A stretch of 58,919 bases of DNA, from positions 1-58,919 of the forward strand of contig JAGWAJ010000004.1 of NCBI GenBank assembly GCA_021296475.1, written 5' to 3'. Shown in pieces: positions 34,740 to 44,417 of the stretch (within the stretch, counting starts at the first letter, position 1; the number at the start of each line of letters is the position of its first letter). The notes under the pieces are model-generated. The model was given only the letters and a program-made list of their open reading frames with translations. It did not search any database and was not told the DNA's origin. This DNA is from Acidobacteriota bacterium (lineage in GTDB: Bacteria > Acidobacteriota > Vicinamibacteria > Vicinamibacterales > UBA8438). A program made the position numbers and the translations under genes.

Positions 34740-36803
34740 CTACTCCCGCACGCGCGGTACGAGCTCGAGGACGATCCGCTCGCCGTTGCGCAGTACGACG
34801 ACCTCGGTCGGCTCGCCGACCTTCAGCAGGTCGAGCGCGTACATGTAGTCGTAGATGTTGGTGACCGTCCGGCCTGCGAGGCCGACGATGACGTCGCCGC
34901 CCTCGAGCCCCGCCTCGTCGGCCGGTCCGCCCCCGACGACGCCGGAGATCGCCAGCCCCTCGACGTCCTGCGAGTAGTCCGGGATCGTGCCGGTGAAGAT
35001 CCGCATCGTCGCGCCGCCGCCGCGCTGCTGGACCTCCTCCACGCGGACGAAGTCGGGCGCGTCCGGCCGCTCCACCAGGTCGGCGGCCACCGCCGTGGCG
35101 AGCTCGACGATGCGATCGAGCCCCTCGTAGTTGAGCGTATGGGCGTCGTCCGTCGGCCGATGGTAGTCCTCGTGGCTCCCGGTGAAGAAGTTGAGGGTCG
35201 GCACCTCTACCGCGTTGAGGCTCCGGACGTCGGTCGGCAGGTAGGGATCGGCGACCAGCGCCAGGTCGAACCCGGTCCGCCCGTTCAGCTCCGTGACCAG
35301 GTCGGTCCAGATCGAGCTGCTGCCGACGGCCTGCAGCGTCAGCGCGTTGTCACGCAGGCGGCCGACCATGTCGAAGTTCAGGTAGGCGGCGATGTCCCCC
35401 ATCGGGACCGGCGCCTGCGCGACGAAGTCCGCCGATCCGAGCAGCCCGAGCTCCTCGCCCGACCACAGGGCCAGGATGACGCCGCGGTCGCGCTCCCCCG
35501 ACGCCAGGCGGGCGCCCGCCGCGAGCACCGCGGCCACTCCCGAGGCATTGTCGTCGGCACCGTTGTGAATCTGGCCCGCCTCGTCGTCGCGCGCCAGCGA
35601 GTCCCCGCCGCGCCCGCGGCCCAGGTGGTCGTAGTGCGCTCCGAGCAGGACGTAGGGCGCGTCTGCGGCGGCCTCGCGGGTCGGCGGCAGGTAGCCGATC
35701 ACGTTGTGCCCGGTCGCCTCCTGCGTCTCGACCCGGACGTCGAGGGTCGCTTCGAGCGGGAGGTCGAACCCGGCGACGTGCGGGTTGGCGGTGTCGAAGG
35801 ACGCCTGCACCTCTTCCAGCGATCGGCCGGCGCTCTCGATGATGGCCGCCCCCAACGCGCCGTTCACGGTCGCGGCGACGATGTCCGAATCGCTCACGGC
35901 GGTGTCGAAGCGCAGCGGAACCAGTGCCCCCGCGTTCGGGGAGCGGGGCCCGGTCACGACGATGAGCCCCCGAGCGCCCCGCTCGCGCGCCGCCGTCGCC
36001 TTGTACCGCAGGCCGGCGTAGCGCGCCAGCATCGCCCGCAGCTCCCCTTCCGTGTCCTCGGGGAAGTAGCGCAGGACGACCACGATCTTGTCCGTCACGT
36101 CGAGCGTGGCGTAGCTGTCGTAGCTGAAGTCATCCGTCTCCGGCACGGTCAGCCCGTAGCCCGCGAAGACGAGCGGCCCTTCCACCGTCCCGGATTCCGA
36201 GAAGGACAGGGCTCTCACGACGGGGCCGTCCGGCACCGACGGCGGCGCGGGAGGCGCGGTCGCGGTCGTGCCGCCGGGTGGCGCGGGAGGCGCGGGAGGC
36301 GCCGGCGGATCCGGCGGCGTCACCGGCAGGGGCTCCGGAACCGCCGGCTCGCCCCCGGAGGTCGCGGTGAGCACCACGCTTCCGCTGGCCGTGGTCCGCG
36401 ACTCCGCGGAATCGAAGCGGATCTGCTGCGCGACGATCTGCCACCCGCCGGTGTCCCCCCCCGGGCCGACCGCGATCTCGTCGCCCTCGATCCGCAGCGT
36501 GGTGCCGGCGTCGGTGACGCCCGCGGTGTAGCGGAACGGTTGCCGGAAGTCGGCCAGCGCGGGGAGCGGGACGGCGCCGATGGCCTCGAGCTGCTCGATG
36601 ATGTAGTCGGCGGCCAGGCGAATGCCCGGCGACCCGGTCAGCCGACCCTCGAGCGCGTCGTCGGCGAGGTGCTCGACGATCGAGCGCGTGTCCAGCCCCA
36701 CCGGCTCCGGCGTCCCCGGGCTCTGCGCCGCGGCAGGCGGTGTGGTGGCCAGCAGCAGGCCGGCGGCGCAGGCGAACGGCAGGATTCCCAGCTTCATTTG
36801 CAT
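34740..36803 (-). CDS. Secreted M28-family peptidase with PA and C-terminal PDZ domains
   Basis: 687-aa zinc peptidase. Signal peptide ending AAAQ, an N-terminal half with a Pro/Ala-rich insert (TPPDPPAPPAPPAPPGG region), and a PA domain around VEGPLVFAGYGL...GLIVVTG. M28 motifs are GAHYDHLGRG, GADDNASGV, SGEELGLLGS, NFDMVGRL and EDYHRPTDD. The C-terminal ~90 residues form a PDZ domain (ISGVVGGGPADEAGLEGGDVIVGLAG). It would trim N-terminal residues of peptides in the periplasm or on the surface. ATG at 36803 chosen for nearby GAGGA; an ATG at 36824 is possible. It is the second M28 enzyme in the window. Confidence 0.88.
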   Translation of the reverse strand: MQMKLGILPFACAAGLLLATTPPAAAQSPGTPEPVGLDTRSIVEHLADDALEGRLTGSPGIRLAADYIIEQLEAIGAVPLPALADFRQPFRYTAGVTDAGTTLRIEGDEIAVGPGGDTGGWQIVAQQIRFDSAESRTTASGSVVLTATSGGEPAVPEPLPVTPPDPPAPPAPPAPPGGTTATAPPAPPSVPDGPVVRALSFSESGTVEGPLVFAGYGLTVPETDDFSYDSYATLDVTDKIVVVLRYFPEDTEGELRAMLARYAGLRYKATAARERGARGLIVVTGPRSPNAGALVPLRFDTAVSDSDIVAATVNGALGAAIIESAGRSLEEVQASFDTANPHVAGFDLPLEATLDVRVETQEATGHNVIGYLPPTREAAADAPYVLLGAHYDHLGRGRGGDSLARDDEAGQIHNGADDNASGVAAVLAAGARLASGERDRGVILALWSGEELGLLGSADFVAQAPVPMGDIAAYLNFDMVGRLRDNALTLQAVGSSSIWTDLVTELNGRTGFDLALVADPYLPTDVRSLNAVEVPTLNFFTGSHEDYHRPTDDAHTLNYEGLDRIVELATAVAADLVERPDAPDFVRVEEVQQRGGGATMRIFTGTIPDYSQDVEGLAISGVVGGGPADEAGLEGGDVIVGLAGRTVTNIYDYMYALDLLKVGEPTEVVVLRNGERIVLELVPRVRE

Positions 36804-36961
36804 CGTTTTGCGTCCTCGCGTCATCGCAGTGCCGCCACGGCCGGCGGTCGCGCCGGGTCCGGCGGAGGCCCGCCAAGCGCACCCACAGTAGCAGAGCGGC
36901 CGCCGGTCGGGCGAACCATCCTGCATCGCTCCCCCGCAATCCGGTATTCGGTTTGAGAGAC

Positions 36962-39900
36962 TCACCCTGACGCGGCGGCGGCGACCTCCGCGACCGCCGC
37001 CTGTTCCGATGCCGTGCCCGGCGGCAGCAGCTCCACCGTCTCGCCCGACAGGGCGCTGATGCGCGCTCCCGGGGTCACGATGCCGGCCAGGTTCAACGGG
37101 TCGGCGGCGGCAACCCGCACCGCCGGGCCGGAGCGCCCCTCGCGGCGGACGATGCGCAACAGCTCGACTGCGTCCGGCCGGGCGAACTGCTCGCCCACGA
37201 AGCCGGCCACGAAGCGTCCGCCGCGCACGTCGCCGCACGCCTCCATTCGCCGCAGCGCCTCGAGCACGTCCCGCCAGGGAGGCATGAGCGACTCGCGCCG
37301 AACGAGATCGCGGAAGACGACTCCCCACCGAAGCAGCAATTGCCGCGCGAAGGCGTCCGCGCGGGCCCGACGGCGAGCCCCGTCAGCCGCGGCGCTCCCG
37401 GCCGCGGGGCCGCTCCCGACCGCCTCCGGCGAGGACTGCGAGGCGCCGGAGGACGGAGCGAGCAGAGCCCACCGCCCCGCGGCGTGTCGCGGCCGCGCGG
37501 CCCGGAATCTCCCCTCGCCTCTCCGCCGCCGCGGGTCGATCAGCGCGCGAAGGTTGTCGAAGCCGTCAGCGGTAACGAGCCCCGCCGCCACCAGCTCCCA
37601 CAGGCCGTCCTCTACCTCGCTCGCAAGCCGCCCGGTCTGTTGCACCAGGTCGCGCAGGAACGACGCGCCGCGGCGCTGGAGCGCGTCGAGGACCGCCTCG
37701 GCCGGATGCGACAGAACGCAGGCCGGCCCCGACCGGGCTCCGCCTTCTTCGTTTCCGGCATCGACCAGCCACTCGAGGTCCTGCCGCAGGAAGAGCGCCA
37801 CCGGCGCGACCCGGGTGGGGCGCACGCGCCGTCGCCGGGCCGGCGCCCGCGACGCGTCCGGCTCGCCGGCAGCGCCCGCGAATGCCGGATGGGGCGACAG
37901 GCGTCCCCACATCACCTCGCCCGACAGGCAGAGCTGGTCGAGCATCTCCGGCTCGTAGCCCTCCAGCCGGGCCGCGAGCACGTCGCGTTCCCAGGCTGCG
38001 GCCGAGACCTCGCACCCCTGAAGCTGCCGGACGATCTGCAGCAGCCCGGCCGTCCCGTGCTGGCGGGTGCCCGCGGCGAGATGCTGCCAGCGCACCAGGA
38101 AGCGGACCAGGTCCGCGCTCGAAACCGGCTCGATCTCCCGGCGCAGGCGGCCCAGCGTCAGGCGGTGGATGCGGGCGAGCACGCGCCGGTTGCACCACTC
38201 GATCTCGGCGCCGTCGGCGCGGCCGGCGGCCGTGAAGCGCCCGCGCAGGACCTGCCCCTCCCCCTCGAGCCGGGTCAGGCCCGCCTCGACCTGCGGCAGC
38301 GGCACGCCGAGCGTGTCCGCCAGCCACGACGCCCGGAGCGGGCCGCTGGAGTCGAGCCAGCCGCGCAGAACCTCGGCCACGGCCCCCTCGGCGCCCTCCG
38401 GCACCGGCTGCCCGACGTCGGGAACCGGCGGTGCCAGCCGGCCGCCGGGGTGCATCGCCTGCGCCAGGCGCGTCCGCTCGGTCGCCACCCAGAACGTCGC
38501 CGCGCCGGACGCCGCGTGCAGACGCGTCGCTCGGCGCGAGGCTACGAGCGGCCCGAGCCAGGGCTCCCATTCCGGGCGGGGCGGGACCAGGCCCAGCGTC
38601 AGCAGCGCATCGTGCAGCTCCTCGGGATCGCGCACGACCGGCCACACCTCCTGGGCGACCTCGGCGATCGCCGCCTCGTCGAGCGCTCCGATCTCTCCGC
38701 CGTCCGTCCCCAACGTGCGGCGGAGCTGGACCGCCCGCGCCCTCCGCTCCTCCAGGGGGGCATCATCGAGAAAGGCGTAGGGGTTCGCGTTCAGGATCTC
38801 GTGACCGAACGGCGACGGCTCCGCGGTATCGATCGCCCGTGTCGCGACGGTGCCCTGCTCGAAGCCCACGACCAGCGCCCGCAGCCCGTCGACGTCCATC
38901 GCCTCGTGCAGGCAGTCGCGGATCGTCTCGTCGACGAGCGGGTGATCGGGTATCCGGATCTCGCCGCTCAGGTTCTCCTGGCACGCCACCTGATCCGGGA
39001 AGACCGCGGCCAGCAGGTCCTCCGTGCGCATGCGCAGGATGGGCGGCGGCACCTTGCGGCCGCCGGCGAAGCGGAGCACTGCGAGCGCGCGCGCCGCATT
39101 CCAGCGCCAGCGGGCTCCGAACATCGGCGCCGGCAGCATCGCCTGGGTGAGGACGTCCGCCAGCGTCTCCGGATGGAGGAAGCGGAACACGATCTCCAGC
39201 GGAAAGCTGTGCTGTTCGGCAAGCGAGATCACGATGCCGTTGTCGGTGGCCGCGGCCTGCAGCTCGACGTTGAAGCTGCGGCAGAAGCGCTTGCGGAGCG
39301 CGAGTCCCCAGGCGCGGTTGATGCGCGCCCCCAGCGGCGCGTGCAGCACGAGCTGCATGCCGCCCCCCTCGTCGAAGAAGCGCTCCGCCACCACCGTTCG
39401 TCGCGACGGCACGGCGCCGAGCGCCGCCACCCCGGCCCGCACGTAGGCGACCAGTTGCTCCGCTCCCGAGCGATCGACGCCGCACTCCCGCGCAACGAAG
39501 GCGACCGGGTCCGCCCCGTCCCGCGGCGCGTCGTCGGGCGCCGCGACGCGCTCGCGCAGCTCCGAGATCTCGTCGGAGAGCTCCCGCGTCCGCCCCGGCG
39601 CCTCGCCGAGCCAGAACGGCACCGACGGCGCCGCGCCCCGCGCATCCTCGACGCGCACGCGCCCCGCCTCCACGCGGCGGATGCGCCACGAGGTGGTGCC
39701 GAGCAGGAAGATGTCGCCCGCCATGCTCTCGACCGCGAAGTCCTCGTCGACGGTGCCGACGGTCGTTCCTTCCGGCTCGGCCACCACCAGGTAGTTGGCG
39801 TTGTCCGGAATCGCGCCGCCCGAGGTGATCGCGGCCAGCCGCGCCCCGCGTCTCCCCCGCAGAACGCCGTTCACGCGGTCGCGGTGAAGCCACGTGCCGT

Positions 39901-41359
39901 GCCGCCCCCGGGGCGACGCGATGCCGTCCGAGAGCATCGCGACCAGCGCATCGAACTCCGCCCGCGGCAGATCGCGGTACGGCGTGGCGGTCCGCACCAG
40001 CGCGAACAGGTCGTCCTCGCTCCACGGCCCCGTCGCGGCGGCGGCGACGATCTGCTGGGCGAGCACGTCGCGCGGCCAGGGACGCATCCGCCGCTCGTCG
40101 AGAACGCCGCGGCGGATGGCACGGACGATCGCCGCGCACTCGACCAGCTCGTCCCGCGTCGTGGCGAAGAACCTCCCCTTCGGCACGAAGGAAGGGTCCA
40201 CCTTGTGTCCGGACCGTCCGACGCGCTGCAGCGCCACCGCGATCGAGCGCGGCGTGCCCACCTGGCACACCAGCTCGACCGATCCGACGTCGATGCCCAG
40301 CTCGAGCGACGCGGTCGCGACCACCACCCGCAGCCGCCCCTCCTTCAACTCCAGCTCCGCCGTCTGCCGGAGCTGTCGCGACAGGCTGCCGTGGTGGGCC
40401 AGCACGGCGTCTGCCCCCAGGCGCTCCGCAAGGTTGTGGGCGACCCGCTCGGCCAGCCGCCGCGTGTTGACGAAGACGATGGTGGTGCGATGCGCGAGCG
40501 CGAGCTCCGCGATGCGGTCGTAGATCTCGCCCCACATCTCGTTGGTGGCGACGACGCCGAGCTCCTCCTGCGGCACCTCCACCGCGAGGTCGAGCGCCCG
40601 CCGGTGCCCGGAGTCCACGATCGAAACCGGCGGCCAGACCCGTCCGGGGGCCGGCAGCGGCCGGGGCGTCGCGGGTGGGTCCTCCCCGGGCGCTCCGGTG
40701 AGGAAGCGCGCCACCTCCTCGATCGGCTTCACCGTCGCCGAGAGCCCGATCCGCTGCGGCTTCGATCCCTCGTTCTCCGCGACGAGGCGGTCGAGGCGGG
40801 CGAGGGTCAGCGCGAGGTGCGAGCCCCGCTTGTCGTCGATCAGGGCGTGGACCTCGTCGACGATGACCGTCTCCGTCGTCGACAGCATCCGCCGGCTGCG
40901 CTCGGCCGTCAGCAGGATGAACAGCGACTCGGGCGTGGTCACCAGGATGTGCGGCGGGCGGCGCACCATCTGCTCGCGATCCCGGGTGGGCGTATCACCC
41001 GTCCGGACCGCCGTCCGGACCTCCTGAACCGGCTCGCCGCCGGCTTCCGCCAGCTCGGCGATCTCGCCGAGCGGCCCGTCCAGGTTCCGCTGGATGTCGC
41101 TGCTGAGCGCCTTGAGGGGCGAGACGTAGACGACCGACGTGCGGTCCGCCAGGGCATCGCGGGCGGAGCGCGCAACCAGCCGGTCGATGCAGATCAGGAA
41201 CGCCGCGAGCGTCTTGCCGGAACCCGTCGGGGCGGAGATGAGCACGTCTCCTCCGTCCCGGATCCGCGGCCAGGCCTCCAGTTGCGCGGTCGTCGCACCG
41301 GCGAACCGCCCTCCGAACCACGCCGCGGTGATCGGGTGGAAGCCCTGCAACGGTCTCAC
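36962..41359 (-). CDS. lhr: ATP-dependent helicase Lhr
   Basis: 1465-aa long-form Lhr. Helicase core: Q-like TAQLEAWP, Walker A SAPTGSGKT (~43-50), TPESLFILL, DEVHALI, LSATVKP and VFVNTRRLAERVAHNLAERLG with HHGSLSRQLR and QRVGRSGH (motif VI). It is followed by the Lhr winged-helix and beta-sheet bundle, and the large C-terminal extension typical of bacterial Lhr (E. coli ~1538 aa). Lhr unwinds DNA or RNA:DNA hybrids in repair. GTG start with TAGACT at exactly -12 and no Shine-Dalgarno. Near the C-terminus are Arg/Ala-rich stretches (PARRRRVRPTR, DGARRRARA) consistent with nucleic-acid contact. The antisense strand is open for a long way but is a composition effect. Confidence 0.93.
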   Translation of the reverse strand: MRPLQGFHPITAAWFGGRFAGATTAQLEAWPRIRDGGDVLISAPTGSGKTLAAFLICIDRLVARSARDALADRTSVVYVSPLKALSSDIQRNLDGPLGEIAELAEAGGEPVQEVRTAVRTGDTPTRDREQMVRRPPHILVTTPESLFILLTAERSRRMLSTTETVIVDEVHALIDDKRGSHLALTLARLDRLVAENEGSKPQRIGLSATVKPIEEVARFLTGAPGEDPPATPRPLPAPGRVWPPVSIVDSGHRRALDLAVEVPQEELGVVATNEMWGEIYDRIAELALAHRTTIVFVNTRRLAERVAHNLAERLGADAVLAHHGSLSRQLRQTAELELKEGRLRVVVATASLELGIDVGSVELVCQVGTPRSIAVALQRVGRSGHKVDPSFVPKGRFFATTRDELVECAAIVRAIRRGVLDERRMRPWPRDVLAQQIVAAAATGPWSEDDLFALVRTATPYRDLPRAEFDALVAMLSDGIASPRGRHGTWLHRDRVNGVLRGRRGARLAAITSGGAIPDNANYLVVAEPEGTTVGTVDEDFAVESMAGDIFLLGTTSWRIRRVEAGRVRVEDARGAAPSVPFWLGEAPGRTRELSDEISELRERVAAPDDAPRDGADPVAFVARECGVDRSGAEQLVAYVRAGVAALGAVPSRRTVVAERFFDEGGGMQLVLHAPLGARINRAWGLALRKRFCRSFNVELQAAATDNGIVISLAEQHSFPLEIVFRFLHPETLADVLTQAMLPAPMFGARWRWNAARALAVLRFAGGRKVPPPILRMRTEDLLAAVFPDQVACQENLSGEIRIPDHPLVDETIRDCLHEAMDVDGLRALVVGFEQGTVATRAIDTAEPSPFGHEILNANPYAFLDDAPLEERRARAVQLRRTLGTDGGEIGALDEAAIAEVAQEVWPVVRDPEELHDALLTLGLVPPRPEWEPWLGPLVASRRATRLHAASGAATFWVATERTRLAQAMHPGGRLAPPVPDVGQPVPEGAEGAVAEVLRGWLDSSGPLRASWLADTLGVPLPQVEAGLTRLEGEGQVLRGRFTAAGRADGAEIEWCNRRVLARIHRLTLGRLRREIEPVSSADLVRFLVRWQHLAAGTRQHGTAGLLQIVRQLQGCEVSAAAWERDVLAARLEGYEPEMLDQLCLSGEVMWGRLSPHPAFAGAAGEPDASRAPARRRRVRPTRVAPVALFLRQDLEWLVDAGNEEGGARSGPACVLSHPAEAVLDALQRRGASFLRDLVQQTGRLASEVEDGLWELVAAGLVTADGFDNLRALIDPRRRRGEGRFRAARPRHAAGRWALLAPSSGASQSSPEAVGSGPAAGSAAADGARRRARADAFARQLLLRWGVVFRDLVRRESLMPPWRDVLEALRRMEACGDVRGGRFVAGFVGEQFARPDAVELLRIVRREGRSGPAVRVAAADPLNLAGIVTPGARISALSGETVELLPPGTASEQAAVAEVAAAASG

Positions 41360-41365
41360 CGGAAT

Positions 41366-41371
41366 AGTCTA
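41366..41371 (-). promoter_or_regulatory. -10 element TAGACT for lhr (leaderless)
   Basis: TAGACT reads leftward with its first base exactly 12 nt before the lhr GTG. No Shine-Dalgarno between. Confidence 0.5.
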
Positions 41372-41459
41372 CGCGCTGCGGCCCAACCAGAGGGGCCCGC
41401 GAGTTCCGCTGATCGGATCGGCCGCGCGCGGGGTAGGATGCCCTCGAGGAACGGCACAG

Positions 41460-43508
41460 ATGGCCATGGAGAGCGAGGAGCACTACCTCAAGACGGAGCT
41501 CTACGATCTGGTCCGCAAGGACCCCGCCATCTTCGAGTTCCTGCAGGCGGGCTCGCTCGACGGCATCTGGTACTGGGACGTCGAGCGGCAGGAACAGGAG
41601 TGGATGAGCCCCCGCTTCAAGGAGCTCTTCGGCTACCGCGACGACGAGATTCCCAACACCTCCGCCTGGTGGATGGAGAACATCTTTCCGGAGGACCGCG
41701 CCGTCGCCCTCGAGAACTTCGGCCGCCATCTGGCGGACGCCAGCCATCCGTACGACCAGATCGTCCGCTACCGCCATCGGGACGGCAGCACCGTATGGGT
41801 CCGCTGCCGCGGCCTCGCCATCCGCGACTCCCGCGGCGAGGCGATCCGCCTGCTCGGCTGCCACACCGACGTCACGGCTCTCAAGCGGGCGGAGGAGGAC
41901 CTGCGCCGGCAGGCGGCCGATCTGCGCGACGCGCGCGACGCAGCCGAGCGCGCCAGCAGCGCCAAGAGCACCTTCCTGGCCAACGTCAGCCACGAGATCC
42001 GCACTCCGCTCAACGGCGTGATCGGCATGGCGGAGCTGCTCCGGGACACCGACCTCGACGCCGACCAGCGGGAACAGGTCAGCGCCATCCGCGAGTCGGC
42101 CGAAGCGCTGCTGGAGATCATCAACGACATCCTCGACTTCTCGAAGATCGAAGCCGGCCGCCTCGTCGCGGAGCCGCGCCCCTTCCGCCTGCGCGAACGC
42201 CTGGGCACCCTGGTGAAGGCGTTTTCGCCGCGCCTCCACGGCCGGGACGTCACGCTGACCGCCGACATCGCTCCCGACGCCCCGGACGCGCTGGTCGGCG
42301 ACGCGCGTCTCCTGCGGCAGGTCCTCGCCAACCTGTTGTCGAACGCCGTCAAGTTCACCGAGCGCGGCGCCATCACCCTCCGGGTCCGGCTTCGAGAGCA
42401 GGCCGGAGACGAGGTCACCCTGGAGTTCGAGGTCGGCGACACCGGCATCGGGATTCCGGCGGAGAAGCAGCGGGTCATTTTCGAGGAGTTCGTGCAGGCC
42501 GACGCCTCGACGACGCGCCGCTACGGCGGAACGGGGCTCGGCCTCGCCATCGCCACGCGCCTCGTCGACGCGCTCGGCGGCGAGATCGGCCTGACGAGCG
42601 AGCCGGGCGCCGGCAGCACGTTCCGCATCACCGCGAGGTTCGGGCAGGACGCGGACGGAGCCGCGGCGGCGACCCCCGCCCCGGAAGCGGTCGTCGAGCT
42701 CCGGCCGCTGCGCATCCTGCTCGTGGAGGACAGCGTCGCGAACCAGCGCGTCGCCACCGGCATGCTGCAGAAGACGCGGCACACCGTGCGCGTCGCCTCC
42801 GACGGCGCGGCGGCCGTGGAGGCCTGCGCGGCCGAGCGGTTCGACGTGGTGCTGATGGACCTGCAGATGCCCGACATGGACGGCTACGCCGCCACCCGCG
42901 CCATCCGCAGCCGGGAGCAGGAACGGAACGCGGAGCGCACCCCCATCGTCGCCCTGACCGCCCGCGCCTCGCGCGGCAGCGAGGCGGCCTGCCTCACCGC
43001 CGGCTTCGACGGCTATCTCCTGAAGCCGTACCGCTCGCGAGAGCTGCTCGAGGCGATCGGGGCCGGCCTGAGCCGCGCCGCCGCCGGCCGCGACCCGGCG
43101 GCGGCAGAGGCTCCGGAAGTGCCGGTCGCGGAGATGCCGGCCGCGGGGCGGTCGCCGGCCACCGGAGCCCGCCTCGACTGGGAGTCCGCGGTCGAGTCTC
43201 TGGACGGTGACCGCGAGCTGCTGCGGGCCGTGCTCGACGGGTTCCTGGGACAGCATCCCTCGCTGTTGCTCGAGCTCCGGGATGCGATCGCCGCGGACGA
43301 TCGGCCCGTGGCGCGACGGGTCGCGCACACCATCGGGGGCTCCCTGCGGATGTTCCGCGACGCCCGTGTCGTCTCCCTCGCCGAGGCGCTCGAGGACGCG
43401 TGCGGGGATGCCGGACCGGAACAGGTGACCGCCGCCTGGCGAGCCCTCGCGCCGGAGCTCGACGCCACGGTTGCGGAGCTCCGTGCCTGGGTCGGGGAGA
43501 ACCGATGA
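41460..43508 (+). CDS. Hybrid sensor histidine kinase with PAS, receiver and HPt domains
   Basis: 682-aa soluble phosphorelay kinase. Order: PAS with PAC (~25-145; FKELFGYRDDEIP ... LLGCHTDVT), short coiled coil, HisKA with NVSHEIRTPLNGVIGM (His ~178), HATPase with LLSNAVKFTERG and GDTGIGIPAE and GGTGLGLAIA, receiver with VLMDLQMPDMDGY (Asp ~467) and an HPt region with RRVAHTIGGSLRMF (His ~622). No membrane segment, so it senses an intracellular cue. Its stop overlaps the RR-HATPase start (ATGA), pointing to that protein as the phosphate recipient. ATG at 41460 follows GAGGAA. Confidence 0.92.
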   Translation: MAMESEEHYLKTELYDLVRKDPAIFEFLQAGSLDGIWYWDVERQEQEWMSPRFKELFGYRDDEIPNTSAWWMENIFPEDRAVALENFGRHLADASHPYDQIVRYRHRDGSTVWVRCRGLAIRDSRGEAIRLLGCHTDVTALKRAEEDLRRQAADLRDARDAAERASSAKSTFLANVSHEIRTPLNGVIGMAELLRDTDLDADQREQVSAIRESAEALLEIINDILDFSKIEAGRLVAEPRPFRLRERLGTLVKAFSPRLHGRDVTLTADIAPDAPDALVGDARLLRQVLANLLSNAVKFTERGAITLRVRLREQAGDEVTLEFEVGDTGIGIPAEKQRVIFEEFVQADASTTRRYGGTGLGLAIATRLVDALGGEIGLTSEPGAGSTFRITARFGQDADGAAAATPAPEAVVELRPLRILLVEDSVANQRVATGMLQKTRHTVRVASDGAAAVEACAAERFDVVLMDLQMPDMDGYAATRAIRSREQERNAERTPIVALTARASRGSEAACLTAGFDGYLLKPYRSRELLEAIGAGLSRAAAGRDPAAAEAPEVPVAEMPAAGRSPATGARLDWESAVESLDGDRELLRAVLDGFLGQHPSLLLELRDAIAADDRPVARRVAHTIGGSLRMFRDARVVSLAEALEDACGDAGPEQVTAAWRALAPELDATVAELRAWVGENR

Positions 43509-44401
43509 GCCGGGACTCGGCCCCGGCGTGCATCCTCGTGGTGGACGACTCGGCGGCGGACCGGGAGCTCGCCGGGCGCCTGCTGCGCCGCGCGCAACTC
43601 GACGTGCTGCACGCCGAGAACGGGCAGGAGGCGCTGGCCCGCCTGGCCGCGCACGAGGTCGACCTCGTCCTCACCGATCTCGTCATGCCGACGCTCGACG
43701 GGCTGGCGTTCGTGGAGCGCGCGAAGTCCGAGCATCCGCTCGTCCCGGTGGTCCTGATGACCGCGCGCGGCAGCGAGGAGATCGCCGTGCAGGCGCTCGA
43801 GGCGGGAGCCGCGAGCTACGTTCCCAAGAAGTCGCTCCCCCGCGACCTCGTGGAGGTGGTCCAGCGCATGCTCGACGCCTCGCGCGAGCAACGCAGCTAC
43901 ACGCGCCTCCTCGGGCGCATGCGGGCGGCGTCGTTCGCGCTGGAGAACGACCCGGAGCTGATCTCGTCCCTCGTCAGCTATCTGACGCGGGTCCTGCGGG
44001 ACTCGGCCATGTTCGACGAGTCGGACTGTCACCGAATCTCGACCGCTCTCGACGAGGCGCTGACGAACGCCTACTACCACGGCAACCTGGAGGTGCGCTC
44101 CGAGATCCGCGAGCACGATCCGCGCGCCTACCGGATGCTCGCCGAGCAGCGCCGCCAGCTCGCGCCCTATCGGGATCGGCAGATCCTCGTGCGCGCAAGC
44201 CTCACCTCCGACGAGGCGTCGTTCGTCATCAAGGACGAAGGGCGGGGCTTCGACGTCGACGCCGTGCGCGATCCGACGCGCCCCGAGAATCTCGAGAGTC
44301 CGAGCGGCCGGGGGATCTTCCTGATGAGGACGTTTCTGGACGACGTGCGCTACAACGCCGCCGGCAACCAGGTGACGCTGCTCAAGCGGCGCCGCGCCTG
44401 A
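43505..44401 (+). CDS. Response regulator fused to an anti-sigma-type histidine kinase-like ATPase
   Basis: 298-aa protein. N-terminal receiver with ILVVDDSAADRE, VLTDLVMPTLDGL (phospho-Asp ~61), MTARG and PKK. After a ~40-aa helical linker comes a HATPase_c_2 domain: STALDEALTNAYYHGNLE (N-box), VIKDEGRGFDVDAV (G1) and GRGIFLMRTFLDDV (G2), as in SpoIIAB/RsbW-type switch kinases. Expected to phosphorylate or bind an STAS protein under control of receiver phosphorylation. Start overlaps the hybrid kinase stop, and the STAS and SpoIIE genes face it on the other strand. Confidence 0.9.
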   Translation: MSRDSAPACILVVDDSAADRELAGRLLRRAQLDVLHAENGQEALARLAAHEVDLVLTDLVMPTLDGLAFVERAKSEHPLVPVVLMTARGSEEIAVQALEAGAASYVPKKSLPRDLVEVVQRMLDASREQRSYTRLLGRMRAASFALENDPELISSLVSYLTRVLRDSAMFDESDCHRISTALDEALTNAYYHGNLEVRSEIREHDPRAYRMLAEQRRQLAPYRDRQILVRASLTSDEASFVIKDEGRGFDVDAVRDPTRPENLESPSGRGIFLMRTFLDDVRYNAAGNQVTLLKRRRA

Positions 44402-44417
44402 CCGGGGCACGCAGCCT

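Noticed and set aside
37340-43210. Very long open frame on the plus strand opposite lhr and the kinase genes
   Set aside because: Its residues are dominated by Arg, Ala, Pro and Gly with no domain pattern. The opposite-strand genes have clear family motifs throughout. Long antisense frames are expected at this GC content.
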